Shown piece after piece: positions 54,341 through 63,842 of a stretch of DNA of 64,000 bases. This DNA comes from Neoarius graeffei (Eukaryota; Chordata; Actinopteri; Siluriformes; Ariidae), in contig NC_083581.1 in NCBI RefSeq assembly GCF_027579695.1, positions 61,206,200-61,270,199 of the forward strand, in the 5' to 3' direction. Made by a program: the position numbers and the translations under genes. The notes beneath the pieces are model-generated. The model worked only from the letters and a program-made list of their open reading frames with translations, made no database searches and was not told the DNA's origin. Each line of letters opens with the position of its first letter. The stretch's first letter is position 1.

Positions 54341-57300
54341 CAGTATATCTTATTATCCCCCGGCATGAAGTGCATAGGGGGATATAGGAATGGAGACCGT
54401 CCATCTGTCCGTCCATCCATCCATCCCAATCTGGACAAGTTTTCTCAGAAACTACATAAGCTACATCAGTGAAACTTTACGTGCTCATACTACTGAAAAA
54501 AGCTGGGTAGCGTTTTATGAAGGGTGTCATAGCACTTACGACATCATAAATCAATATTAAAGCAATGGGCTTATAAGGGCATAAGTGTTAAGAGGTCTTC
54601 ATAAAATGCTCGTGGCGGGGGATAGTGATGACCATGTCTTCTTGCTGAGTTTGTTGTTATGGTGGTTATAGAAAATCCCACTAATTCACATTTCTGCATC
54701 AGAATTGCCACGCTATCTAAGATCTTCCCCACTCTGATGCTATACAAGTTGTGGGAGGATGGAAAAGTAAACTCCCTGGATGACCCTCTAGAGAAGTATG
54801 TAAAGAACTTCACCATAAAGAACCCTCTGGGAAAAGAGACGGATGCAGCGCCAAAGTCTTTTCCTAATGGGGCAGCATTTACAAGAAATGGCAAAACACA
54901 ATTCCATTCCTCTATCACTCTCAGAAGGATGGCCAGTCAACTATCAGGTATGAAGATCTAGATCTGGGAGGCCAGATCACCATCATGCTTAGTTAAAGCT
55001 TTTCTTTTAACCTATGTAACTTATCGATGAAGCGCTTGATAATTAACTGATTCATTGAATTGGGTATGTTAGATGAAAAGAAATGCTGAAGTATAAAGTG
55101 GTCAGGTCTACAAAGAAGGAGACTGGTTATCTGTGACTTGTACTGATCATAAAACTTCTTTCAGAGTACCTGATTGAACTTGGTGAAATTTTGAAAAAGT
55201 GTTATTACTTATGGTAATTCTAAATATGCTGAGTCAACAATTTGGTTAATCGTGTCTAAATAGGGAATTACCTTGATTGCTGGAATACACATTTCCCCCT
55301 GTGAATGCAATTCAGAACATTAATCATCTCACTCTGGTTCAGCTTATGATTCAGCATTTGACTGACATCATCCTTAAATGACTATTTGGTGAGAGCATTT
55401 TGGACTAGTGTCAGAAAAGAATGGAATAAAGATACTCCAGACTTGACACAGCATGGTGTTTGTATTATCTTCCAACATTATCCACATACATTTTAAAAAG
55501 ATAGTATAATTCACTGATAAAGTAATAATTAGATCATTGTTTATTGTCTAACATAATGTAGTATTACTGACTGCAGGATTGCCCAGGCAACTCAGAGGGA
55601 CCAGTCTACTCTGGAAAGGCCAGACTCATGAGGCAATTGATTTATTGCAAGATGATATCCTTGTGGCAGACCCTGGAACAAAGTAAGATAACTAATTGTA
55701 TGACAGAGTGCTTTTGAGCCCTGGCTCTGGATACAATATGTACTGTACATTTTTTGTGCTTTAACACAGCTCTAAAAGCATTTGTTCAATATCTGGTGAG
55801 AGGACTCTGGCATGGACAAACACAAATAAGCACATGAAACACAAAGATGTGTAATGTACAGGTGTCACAGGTCTTAAACTGATAGGCATCTGTTTATATT
55901 TTAAAAGTAGACAGGGATATTATCGGTCTAGTAAGTAAAATCACCTTGCTTCAGCAGCTCAACAAATATATCTGGGAATAATGGGGCATGATGAGTAATA
56001 AATGTGTAAATAAATGCTAGATAACAATAGATAACCTACCTTTCATCTCCAAAATACTTGAAAAAATTATAGCCACTCAACTTCACTCCTATCTAACCCA
56101 AAATAGCCTCTATGAACAATTCCAGTCTGGTTTCCACCCCCACCATAGCACAGAAACTGCTCTCATAAAAATCACCAACGACCTCCTTATGGCAGCTGAT
56201 TCTGGTTTACGTTCCATTCTTATCCTTCTTGATCTGAGTGTGGCCTTTGATGCAATTTCTCAAACCATCCTCCTTAACAGATTATCTTCCATTGGCATCA
56301 ATCACACCACACTTGACTGGTCTTACTGTACTCTTATCTCTCGGGCCACACTCAGTTCATCCAACTCAAATCCTTCAGATCCCAGTCATCCCCCGTTTCC
56401 TCAGGTGTGGCCCAGGGATCTGTCCTGGGACCCCTTCTTTTCATTATTCACCTTCTTCTCTTTGGCAATATATTCTGTAAATTCAATATCCATTTCCACT
56501 GCTATGCGGATGACACCCAGCTCTATCTATCCAGCAAACCAAATTCCACATTCCCGCCCTCTTCCCTTTCTAACTGCTTATCTGAAATAAAATCCTGGTT
56601 CACCTGAAACTTCCTAAAACTTAACAGCGACAAAACTGAAATTCTTCTTCTTGGCACAAAATCCACACTATCCAAAGTTGACAGTTTCTCCATCACAATC
56701 GACAGCTCCTTAGTTTCCCCCTCCCTTCAGGTTAAGAGTCTGGGTATCATCCTTGATAGCTCATTATCTTTTCAATCTCACATCAGTAATATAACCCGGT
56801 CTGCATATTTCCATCTTCGTAATATTAATCATCTCCACCCCTCCCTCACCCCCCATACCATGTCTATCCTTGTTCACAGCCTTGTCACCTCCCATATTGA
56901 TTATTGTAATTCTCTCCTTTTTGGCCTCCCTCATAAATCCCTCCATAAGCTTCAACTGGTCCAGAATGCAGCCACTCGCATTATCTCCAAAACTCCCTCA
57001 TTCCACCACATTACCCCTGTCCAACAACAATTCCACTGGCTCCCAGTTAAGTACAGAATTGATTTCAAAATTCTCCTTTACACATTCAAGGCCATCCACA
57101 ATCTTGCCCCCCCCCCCTTATCTGTCAAATCTCCTCCATATCGCAACTTCCACCTGTTCGCTCAGATCCTCCTCTTCCACTCATCTCACCGTGCCTTCTG
57201 CCCGCCTTAGCACCATGGGGAGCAGAGCTTTCAGCCACTCTGCTCCCAAACTCTGGAACTCCCTCCCACCTGATATCCGTAACACTGAGACTCTTCCTCT

Positions 57301-60279
57301 TTTCAAATCTAGACTCAAAACTCACCTGTTCAAAATAGCCTATTCTTTGTACAACCCCAATTCCAAAAAAGTTGGGACAAAGTACAAATTGTAAATCAAA
57401 ACGGAATGCAATAATTTACAAATCTCAAAAACTGATATTGTATTCACAATAGAACATAGACAACATATCAAATGTCGAAAGTGAGACATTTTGAAATTTC
57501 ATGCCAAATATTGGCTCATTTGAAATTTCATGACAGCAACACATCTCAAAAAAGTTGGGACAGGGCAATAAGAGGCTGGAAAAGTTAAAGGTACAAAAAA
57601 GGAACAGCTGGAGGACCAAATTGCAACTCATTAGGTCAATTGGCAATAGGTCATTAACATGACTGGGTATAAAAAGAGCATCTTGGAGTGGCAGCGGCTC
57701 TCAGAAGTAAAGATGGGAAGAGGATCACCAATCCCCCTAATTCTGCGCCGACAAATAGTGGAGCAATATCAGAAAGGAGTTCGACAGTGTAAAATTGCAA
57801 AGAGTTTGAACATATCATCATCTACAGTGCATAATATCATCAAAAGATTCAGAGAATCTGGAAGAATCTCTGTGCGTAAGGGTCAAGGCCAGAAAACCAT
57901 ACTGGGTACCCGTGATCTTCGGGCCCTTAAATGGCACTGCATCACATACAGGCATGCTTCTGTATTGGAAATCACAAAATGGGCTCAGGAATATTTCCAG
58001 AGAACATTATCTGTGAACACAATTCACCGTGCCATCCGCCGTTGCCAGCTAAAACTCTATAGTTCAAAGAAGAAGCCGTATCTAAACATGATCCAGAAGC
58101 GCAGACGTCTTCTCTGGGCCAAGGCTCATTTAAAATGGACTGTGGCAAAGTGAAAAACTGTTCTGTGGTCAGATGAATCAAAATTTGAAGTTCTTTATGG
58201 AACTCAGGGACGCCATGTCATTCAGACTAAAGAGGAGAAGGACGACCTAAGTTGTTATTAGTGCTCATTTCAGAAGCCTGCATCTCTGATGGTATGGGAT
58301 TGCATTAGTGCGTGTGGCATGGGCAGCTTACACATCTGGAAAGACACCATCAATGCTGAAAGGTATATCCAGGTTCTAGAGCAACATATGCTCCCATCCA
58401 GATGACGTCTCTTTCAGGGAAGACCTTGCATTTTCCAGCATGACAATGCCAAACCACATACTGCATCAATTACAGCATCATGGCTGTGTAGAAGAAGGGT
58501 CCGGGTACTGAACTGGCCACCCTGCAGTCCAGATCTTTCACCCATAGAAAACATTTGGCGCATCATAAAATTGAAGATACAACAAAAAAGACCTAAGACA
58601 GTTGAGCAACTAGAATCCTACATTAGACAAGAATGGGTTAACATTCCTATCCCTAAACTTGAGCAACTTGTCTCCTCAGTCCCCAGACGTTTACAGACTG
58701 TTGTAAAGAGAAAAGGGGATGTCTCACAGTGGTAAACATGGCCTTGTCCCAACTCTTTTGAGATGTGTTGTTGCCATGAAATTTAAAATCACCTAATTTT
58801 TCTCTTTAAATGATACATTTTCTCAGTTTAAACATTTGATATGTCATCTATGTTCTATTCTGAATAAAATATGGAATTTTGAAACTTCCACATCATTGCA
58901 TTCCGTTTTTATTTACAATTTGTACTTTGTCCCAACTTTTTTGGAATCGGGGTTGTAATTTGCATTGTTTTTCTCTCTTTTTTCTTATTTTTGCTGTTTA
59001 GTTTCTATCTGCTGTTTAGCTTATTCCCTGTGAATTGCATTTTTTCTTCTCTTCTTTCCATTTTATATTGTGTAGTTTTTATCTATTGTTTATTTTATGT
59101 TTTATTCTTGTAAAGTGTCCTTGAGTGTCATGAAAGGTGCTTATAAATAAAATGTATTATTATTATTAGATAAATGCCAGAACAGACTAGATCAACTAGA
59201 TCAAGTGCCTGCGATTAGATTAGGGATGATGCAAAATCCCTTAGGACTTCCAAGTAAAAGACTTTCCCAGACAAGTATTCTTTCCCCTGTCTGTCCACAA
59301 ATGCCACTACAGTAACCTGGCCTTCTCCCTGCTGGCTCATGTCATGGCAGATAAGGTGACAGGAATCAATTACGAGAACTGGGTATCCAAAAATATCCTC
59401 CATCCATTAGGCATGGAGGACACTGGCTTTGACATCACCACAGAGATTGAGAGAAAGATGGCAGTGGGGGTTTACCCAAGTGGCCAGCCCACGCCTCTCT
59501 ATGACCTGGGCTGGTACCGACCCTCGGGACAAATGATCTCCACTACGGCAGACATGGCCAAGCTGATGATGGTTCTCCTGGGGGCATATAATCATCGATT
59601 GCTCCAGGAGGACACCCTGAAAACCATGCTGACGCCTATTTTCCACTGTGACACCAGCTACTTCTCAAACCAAACAGGCACACCTTGGGAAGTGTATAAA
59701 CAGCTGGAATATGAGATTATCCGTAAAGATGGAGATCTGGATGGCTATTCAGCTGTGTTCTCACTTGTGCCGCATTTTAAGTTGGGGATGGTCATTCTTA
59801 TGGCTGGGACTAAACCTGCTGATGAAGATCTTGTAGCCAAATCCTACAGTTATCTCATCCCTGCTATGGAGAGGGCCTTCAGAGATGCACCTCGTGTCCT
59901 TGTGCCTCCTCCTGATCCAGCTCCCTATATAGGCCTCTTCACCTACAGTAACCTGACCTTCTATGAAATCAAAGCAGACTCAGATGGTGTGTTGTCAATG
60001 CAGCAGTTTGGGCCACCTATGGATGAAATGGTCCCTTTGGTGTATAACACTTGGAGGCTGAGTTACTTAGAGGAGAGGGTATTCAAGGTGGTGTTTGAGA
60101 AGGAGTATCCATGTCAGCTGTGGATCAGGAACACTTCTGTTTCATTGGAGTCTCAGGATAGGCAGCTGTTTAACTTTTACATGTTCAATGAGAACGGCCT
60201 TGCACCTGGGTTTGACGTGCCAGGCCTGAACACTTACAATGTAATGCGAATATCACACAGACCGATTTTCACCAACTGA
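39846..60279 (+). CDS. lactbl1: LACTBL1, beta-lactamase-like membrane protein (gene span)
   Basis: Recognised coding pieces: 39846-39951, 44087-44196, 53765-53902, 54703-54947, 55577-55682 and 59301 (or 59271)-60279. Together they give a type II membrane anchor followed by a class C beta-lactamase/penicillin-binding-like domain, the family of LACTB. Phases match between pieces 3-4 (phase 2), 4-5 (phase 1) and 5-6 (phase 2), and between 1-2 (phase 1). The join 2-3 does not match (phase 0 to phase 2), and about 10 residues seem missing, so one small exon is unseen or lost. Motif state: SxxK position reads TLSK, YxN is YSN, and a KDG near GDLDGYSA is a candidate third motif. Introns hold many transposons. 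Function of LACTBL1 is unknown; a peptidase or esterase role is family inference only. Confidence 0.85.
40165..41325 (-). mobile_element. Unclassified retroelement 3' end, longer copy
   Basis: Inverted relative of 38600-39358 beginning (on plus) with (AAGTC)n at its tail, and extending further in the 5' direction to CGAATACTACTTGGAAGGCT. An (AG)n tract at 40828-40858 lies inside. Confidence 0.75.
40828..40858. repeat. (AG)n microsatellite
   Basis: About 15 AG units. Confidence 0.9.
41429..41652. mobile_element. Mariner-type MITE
   Basis: 224 bases with ends CAGGGTTAGTCAAAATTATG and the inverse of CAGGGTTGTTCAAAATGATG, flanked by TA at 41427-41428 and 41653-41654. No frame. Confidence 0.88.
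41994..43610 (+). mobile_element. Tc1-like transposon with about 400-base inverted arms
   Basis: Ends CAGTGCTCAGCATAAATGAG and inverse, TA at both sides (41992-41993, 43611-43612). Bases 41994-42403 are the inverted copy of about 43199-43610, far beyond normal Tc1 ends, and include the 3' end of the transposase gene in both arms. The 5' leader of the original element is replaced. Confidence 0.88.
42375..43378 (+). pseudogene. Tc1 transposase (broken)
   Basis: HTH part: [20 protein letters not shown], then [10 protein letters not shown]. Catalytic blocks: [14 protein letters not shown] and [17 protein letters not shown]. Breaks: TAG at 42603, a frameshift in the poly-A near 42897-42906, and a deletion/frameshift at the second catalytic block near 43088-43098 (the Asp-Asn-Asp-Pro part is lost). 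The start codon context is lost in the inverted arm. Ends GGHTKY. Confidence 0.85.
44087..44196 (+). CDS. lactbl1: LACTBL1 exon: linker
   Basis: After acceptor TTTAAG, the frame with the phase-1 remainder reads [18 protein letters not shown], then [19 protein letters not shown]. The [10 protein letters not shown] type of segment precedes the beta-lactamase domain in LACTB-like proteins. Donor GTTGGT is weak; ends in phase 0. Confidence 0.75.
45193..45765 (-). repeat. 3' LTR of gypsy copy 2
   Basis: 573 bases; extra segment relative to copy 1 lies around 45370-45500. Confidence 0.93.
45778..49174 (-). pseudogene. Gypsy pol (copy 2), one frameshift
   Basis: Frame open from 49174 to 45944, with the same domains as copy 1 (ALIDSG, YLDD, DD35E integrase). 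A run of eight G on plus (about 45989-45996), versus seven in copy 1, shifts the frame just before the chromodomain. The chromodomain continues in another frame at 46023-45778. A few substitutions only, so this break is recent. Confidence 0.92.
49138..50097 (-). pseudogene. Gypsy gag (copy 2) with early stop
   Basis: 319 codons, nearly identical to copy 1, ending at TGA (codon 320), where copy 1 has a CGA Arg codon in the zinc knuckle. The change is a CpG-type transition. It lies before the slippery heptamer, so pol could not be made by frameshift. Confidence 0.92.
50111..50683 (-). repeat. 5' LTR of gypsy copy 2
   Basis: 573 bases; the following segment (50099-50110) and the matching word near 50474-50486 keep the self-priming complementarity seen in copy 1. 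Confidence 0.93.
51490..52810 (-). pseudogene. Tc1 transposase (badly broken)
   Basis: Minus-strand pieces: [19 protein letters not shown] with KLIETYPKR (51678-51490), and the segment around 52441-52244 with [17 protein letters not shown], a shifted remnant of the first catalytic block. Many shifts and a MITE insertion; no continuous frame. Confidence 0.75.
51884..52144. mobile_element. Near-perfect palindromic MITE
   Basis: 261 bases; arms of about 120 bases (CACTCAAAAAAATAATTGTA and inverse) almost meet at the centre near TATAGAAAGCCCAATG. The Tc1 target word CCCTGTATTT is split around it with TG doubled. Confidence 0.9.
53765..53902 (+). CDS. lactbl1: LACTBL1 exon: start of beta-lactamase domain
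   Basis: After acceptor TTTTAAG, the frame reads [20 protein letters not shown], then [14 protein letters not shown] and NEYTVYR. This matches the first beta-strands of the LACTB-type domain. The exon requires entry in phase 2. Donor GTGAGG, phase 2. Confidence 0.85.
53945..54142 (+). mobile_element. V-SINE-like tRNA-derived SINE
   Basis: Head with GTTGCTGGTTTGATTCCCTG (B box), core TGAAGTGCCCTTGAGCAAGG, tail GAGCGTCTTCTAAATGCC ending in TGTAATGTAAT. Pattern of a common fish SINE with a V-type core. In LACTBL1 intron 3. Confidence 0.75.
54268..54335. repeat. (AT)n microsatellite
   Basis: About 33 AT units in LACTBL1 intron 3. Confidence 0.95.
54336..54702. other. LACTBL1 intron 3, possible MITE
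   Basis: The words CCCCCGGCATGAAGTGCATA and CGTGGCGGGGGATAG could be a decayed inverted-end element; not firm. Confidence 0.35.
54703..54947 (+). CDS. lactbl1: LACTBL1 exon: SxxK-motif region
   Basis: After acceptor CATCAG, the phase-2 remainder gives Arg then [36 protein letters not shown] and on to RRMASQLSG. The position of the nucleophile in the S-x-x-K motif of this family is taken by Thr (TLSK). The Lys is kept. RRMASQLSG is the usual helix after the substrate-site loop. Donor GTATGA, phase 1. Confidence 0.88.
54948..55576. other. LACTBL1 intron 4
   Basis: No repeat recognised; the least disturbed intron. Confidence 0.5.
55577..55682 (+). CDS. lactbl1: LACTBL1 exon: mid domain
   Basis: Acceptor CTGCAG, frame [20 protein letters not shown] and [16 protein letters not shown]; donor GTAAGA, phase 2. 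The ending PGT is the usual lead into the (K/R)xxYSN segment. Confidence 0.88.
55683..56021. other. LACTBL1 intron 5, first part
   Basis: Nothing recognised before the LINE. Confidence 0.4.
56036..57330 (+). pseudogene. LINE reverse transcriptase (L2/Rex-like)
   Basis: Frames together give [27 protein letters not shown], motif [12 protein letters not shown], motif [13 protein letters not shown], motif [13 protein letters not shown], then C-terminal [17 protein letters not shown] and [12 protein letters not shown]. At least two frameshifts (near 56300-56400 and 57200) and one stop near 56605. Endonuclease is missing. Confidence 0.85.
57352..58955 (+). mobile_element. Tc1-like transposon (sister of 29873-36991)
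   Basis: Ends CAACCCCAATTCCAAAAAAG and inverse; TA at 57350-57351 and 58956-58957. 1,604 bases. Confidence 0.93.
57659..58735 (+). pseudogene. Tc1 transposase with three nonsense codons
   Basis: One continuous frame of 358 codons and stop with in-frame stops at 58151 (TGA), 58259 (TAG) and 58403 (TGA), no frameshift. Same domains as 30268-31359: [38 protein letters not shown]. Its C-terminus is whole ([16 protein letters not shown]) and shows what the MITE removed in the other copy. Confidence 0.9.
59182..59270. other. LACTBL1 intron 5, last part
   Basis: Contains the candidate acceptor TTTCCCAG ending at 59270. Confidence 0.4.
59271..60279 (+). CDS. lactbl1: LACTBL1 last exon
   Basis: By homology the exon should begin at 59301 ([20 protein letters not shown]), but the two bases before it are AA. 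The nearest upstream AG in the right frame ends at 59270 and would add ten residues ([10 protein letters not shown]). YSN is the second catalytic motif of class C-type enzymes. Downstream: [33 protein letters not shown], and [20 protein letters not shown] with KDG where K/H-T/S-G is expected. A beta-rich C-terminal extension runs from about 59910 to the TGA at 60277-60279. Open throughout. Confidence 0.88.
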
Positions 60280-60920
60280 GGAGATACATGAAAAAAGACA
60301 CTAACAAACAATTTCTATTCTTTTATTAATTGCAAAGCCTACACATAAAAAAGGACTGTATATTTTTTTCAAAACCAACTTGGTACATGAGTGAATGAAT
60401 ATTGCAAGGAAGAAAACCTTAAGAGTCTCCCAGTGATGGAATAGAAAAGTGTTTGTGTTCTATCATTGGAAGATTGTGAGTTTGATTATAGACAATGCTA
60501 CAGCTATCTGTGGCTGGGAGTCCAAGAGAGCAAAACTGGGTATGCCCTCTTGATCAGAGGGATGGCACATTCTCTCCCCATGGTCAGTCAGAGTGGCAGT
60601 AACCAATCATGGCTGGCTTGACATGTCTCGGAGGATATCTTGATTGGTACATGGCATGTGATAGGGGACAGCTGGCTAGTGGGTGGGAACTGACAAATGT
60701 GTAAATTATTTTATTACAGACCTATGCTTTGTCTTGCAGGTGGCACAATTGTAAAAGCTGCGGTTATAAAAATGAACCAGCACCTTTTGACCAATCAGAA
60801 TTGAGAATTCAGCAGCACTCTGGCATAATTCAAAGAAACATATTATATTGAATGTCTTTATTGTAAAATGAATTAAAAGTGCCTTAAGGATGTTGCTGTA
60901 CAAGTTGATTATTTTATTTA

Positions 60921-60921
<1 letters not shown>
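60280..60921. other. Downstream of LACTBL1
   Basis: No clear AATAAA close to the stop. The words GACCAATCAGAATTGAGAAT at 60789-60808 match the spacer of the SINE duplication at 18865 and 21975. Confidence 0.45.

Positions 60922-60996
<75 letters not shown>
60922..60996. repeat. (TA)n microsatellite
   Basis: About 37 TA units. Confidence 0.95.
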
Positions 60997-60998
<2 letters not shown>

Positions 60999-61020
60999 GC
61001 TGTATGGGCATATATATATA

Positions 61021-61379
61021 TGGGTGGTGTAGTGGTTAGTGCTGTCGCCTCACAGCAAGAAGGTCCGGGTTCGAGCCCCGTAGCCGGCGAGGGCCTTTCT
61101 GTGCGGAGTTTGCATGTTCTCCCCATGTCCATGTGGGTTTCCTCTGGGTGCTCCGGTTTCCCCCACAGTCCAAAGACATGCAGGTTAGGCTAATTGGTGG
61201 CTCTAAATTGACCGTAGGTATGAATGTGAGTGTGAATGGTTGTCTGTGTCTATGTGTCAGCCCTGTGATGACCTGGTGACTTGTCCAGGGTGTACCCCAC
61301 CTCTTACCTATAGTCAGCTGGGATAGGCTCCAGCTTGCCTGCGATCCTGTAGAAGGATAAAGCGGCTAGAGATAATGAG

Positions 61380-61381
<2 letters not shown>
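61021..61381 (+). mobile_element. tRNA-headed SINE between (TA)n tracts
   Basis: Full-length with the GATAATGAGA tail. The same setting as the copy at 10892-11272. Confidence 0.9.

Positions 61382-61438
<57 letters not shown>
61382..61438. repeat. (TA)n microsatellite
   Basis: About 27 TA units after the SINE tail. Confidence 0.95.
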
Positions 61439-61446
<8 letters not shown>

Positions 61447-61462
61447 CAAGTCAGTACAAAAA

Positions 61463-61775
61463 CATCAGTTGGAGTTTTTGTTGAGGTGTCAGTTGAGGTG
61501 GTTTGGGCACCTTGTTAGGATGCCCCCTGGACGCCTCCCAAGGGAGGTTTTCTGGGCATGCCCCACCGGGAGGAGACCCTGGGGCAGACCCAGGACACAC
61601 TGGAAAGATTACGTCTCTCGGCTGGCCTGGGAATGCCTCGGTATTCCCCTGGAAGAGCTGGTGGAGGTGGCTGGGGAGAGGGAAGTCTGGGCTGCTCTGC
61701 TTAGGCTGCTACCCCCGCGACCTGGATCCGGATAAGCGGTAGAAGATGGATGGGTGGATGGATGGATGAAAAAAC
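61463..61775 (+). mobile_element. LINE 3' end with (ATGG)n tail
   Basis: C-terminal coding tail LRWFGHLVRMPPGRLPREVF, RPWGRPRTHWKDY, then a short 3' end GGATAAGCGGTAGAAGATGG and (ATGG)n. Open in one frame 61469-61735. The rest of the LINE is absent. Confidence 0.8.
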
Positions 61776-62581
61776 ATTTTCAAGTTCCAAATGTTTGTTT
61801 TCCGGCACAAAATTAAATGTTACAGAAAATAAAGGTTTGTATCTGAGCAGCATATTCCATGAGAGACCAATTTTCAGCTTTAAAATGAAAACATAATGAA
61901 GGCTACTGGATTTTGCTGCAAAATGAAGAAACAAGAAATTCTAAACAGCTCATTTCCTCATAAAACTGCACTAACTGTACCTGAGACTACTATTTTTATA
62001 GCAAAGTGTCGTCTCACACCAAATATTGACTTGGTTTCATTTATTATGGCTTACTGCTGTTAAATATCCACATATACAAAAACTACACTTTCTTAAAGGT
62101 ACTGTGAATTTATGACAAATTGCAAACAGACAAATAAAAAGTTATATGAAGTTCAATTAAGTGCAAAAGTTTGTGTCGCTTCCTTTTTTAATGAAGAAAT
62201 TGACAAAGTTATTTAATACAAGTCTTATAAGTGTTCCTTTATTATCAGCTACAGTGCCACAAGTGGATAATGGCTTCACTAGCTAAGTGAAAGGTCACTG
62301 TTTTCTGTTTCAGGTCTTGTGATTGCTGTATTATTGATCCCATTAATTGCTGATAACAACAGGCTTAGAGTTTGAGCCTACTTGAATTTTCCATGCCTTA
62401 ACAGATTCAAATAAATGACCTTTGTTTTGCAGATCAACTGTAAAATAGAGGTTCATTTTACATGCTTGTACAGAAATAAAGAGGTGTGCAAATGCAAGTC
62501 TGACTGTAGGGGGGAAAACTTTCTGGAACTTTTACATTTGCGAGAGTCCTGACTGAAATAACTGAAAGTGATGAGATTGTA
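61776..62581. other. No recognised feature
   Basis: AT-rich, no exon or repeat that I can support. Confidence 0.4.
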
Positions 62582-63842
62582 CACTACCGTTCAAAAGTTT
62601 GGGGTCACCCAGACAATTTTGTGTTTTCCATGAAAAGTCACACTTTTATTTACCACCATAAGTTGTAAAATGAATAGAAAATATAGTCGAGACATTTTTC
62701 TGGCCATTTTGAGCATTTAATCGACCCCACAAATGTGATGCTCCAGAAACTCAATCTGCTCAAAGGAAGGTCAGTTTTATAGCTTCTCTAAAGAGCTCAA
62801 CTGTTTTCAGCCGTGCTAACATGATTGTACAAGGGTTTTCTAATCATCCATTAGCCTTCTGAGGCAATGAGCAAACACATTGTACCATTAGAACACTGGA
62901 GTGAGAGTTGCTGGAAATGGGCCTCTATACACCTATGGAGATATTGCACCAAAAACCAGACATTTAGGCCAAGTTTACATTAGACCATATCTGTCTCGTT
63001 TTCTTCGCGGATGCACTGTCCGTTTACATTAAAACGCCTGGAAACGCCGGGAAACGGGAATCCGCCAGCGTCCACGTATTCAATCCAGATCGTGTCAGCT
63101 CCGGTGCTGTGTAAACATTGAGAATACGCGAATACGCGGATACGCTGTGCTGAGCTCTAGCTGGCGTCGTCATTGGACAACGTCACTGTGACATCCACCT
63201 TCCTGATTCGCTGGCGTTGGTCATGTGACGCGACTGCTGAAAAACGGCGCGGACTTCCGCCTTGTATCACCTTTCATTAAAGAGTATAAAAGTATGAAAA
63301 TACTGCAAACACTGATGCAAATACTGCCCATTGTGTAGTTATGATTGTCTTTAGGCTTGCCATCCTTCCACTTGCAAGTGGTAAGTGGCGCGCATGCCCG
63401 ATATGCACTAGGATCACACACACTGCGGCTCAGTCCCGAATCACTGCTCGTGCACTTCACTCGCGCGCTCTGTGAGCTGCGCAGGGCCGGAGTGCGCACC
63501 CTCCAGAGGGCACTCGCTGTTCAGGGCGGAGTGATTTGGAGCGCAGGATGCCTGCGGAGCTGAGCGTATCCGTGTATTGGCGTTGCTGTGTGCACGCGAA
63601 TCGTGTATTGGCGTTGCTGTGTGCACGTTAATCGTTTTAAAAACGTTAATCTGATGATCCGCTGATACGGTCTAATGTAAACCCCACCTTAGTAGAATTT
63701 AGCTAGAATAGTCATTTACCACATTAGCAATGTACAGAGTGTATTTCTGATTAGTTTAAAGTGATCTTCATTGAAAAGAACAGTGCTTTTCTTTCAAAAA
63801 TAAGGACATTTCAAAGTGACCCCAAACTTTTGAACGGTAGTG
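62582..63842. mobile_element. Non-autonomous Tc1-like element split by a Harbinger-like MITE
   Basis: Ends CACTACCGTTCAAAAGTTTG and inverse; TA at 62580-62581 and 63843-63844. About 540 bases without the insertion at 62967-63688. Confidence 0.9.
62967..63688. mobile_element. Harbinger-like MITE
   Basis: Ends GGCCAAGTTTACATTAGACC and the inverse of GGTGGGGTTTACATTAGACC, with TTA duplicated at 62964-62966 and 63689-63691. 722 bases, GC-rich, with a tandem pair of GTGTATTGGCGTTGCTGTGT at 63570 and 63603. No transposase frame. Confidence 0.8.

Larger units (their letters stand above)
56022..59169 (+). mobile_element. 5'-truncated LINE split by a Tc1
   Basis: LINE parts at 56022-57351 and 58956-59169 with the Tc1 between. 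Probable 12-base target duplication ATAAATGCTAGA / ATAAATGCCAGA (one change) at 56010-56021 and 59170-59181. 3' end GTAAAGTGTCCTTGAGTGTC ... ATAAATAAAATGTATTATT. Confidence 0.85.
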
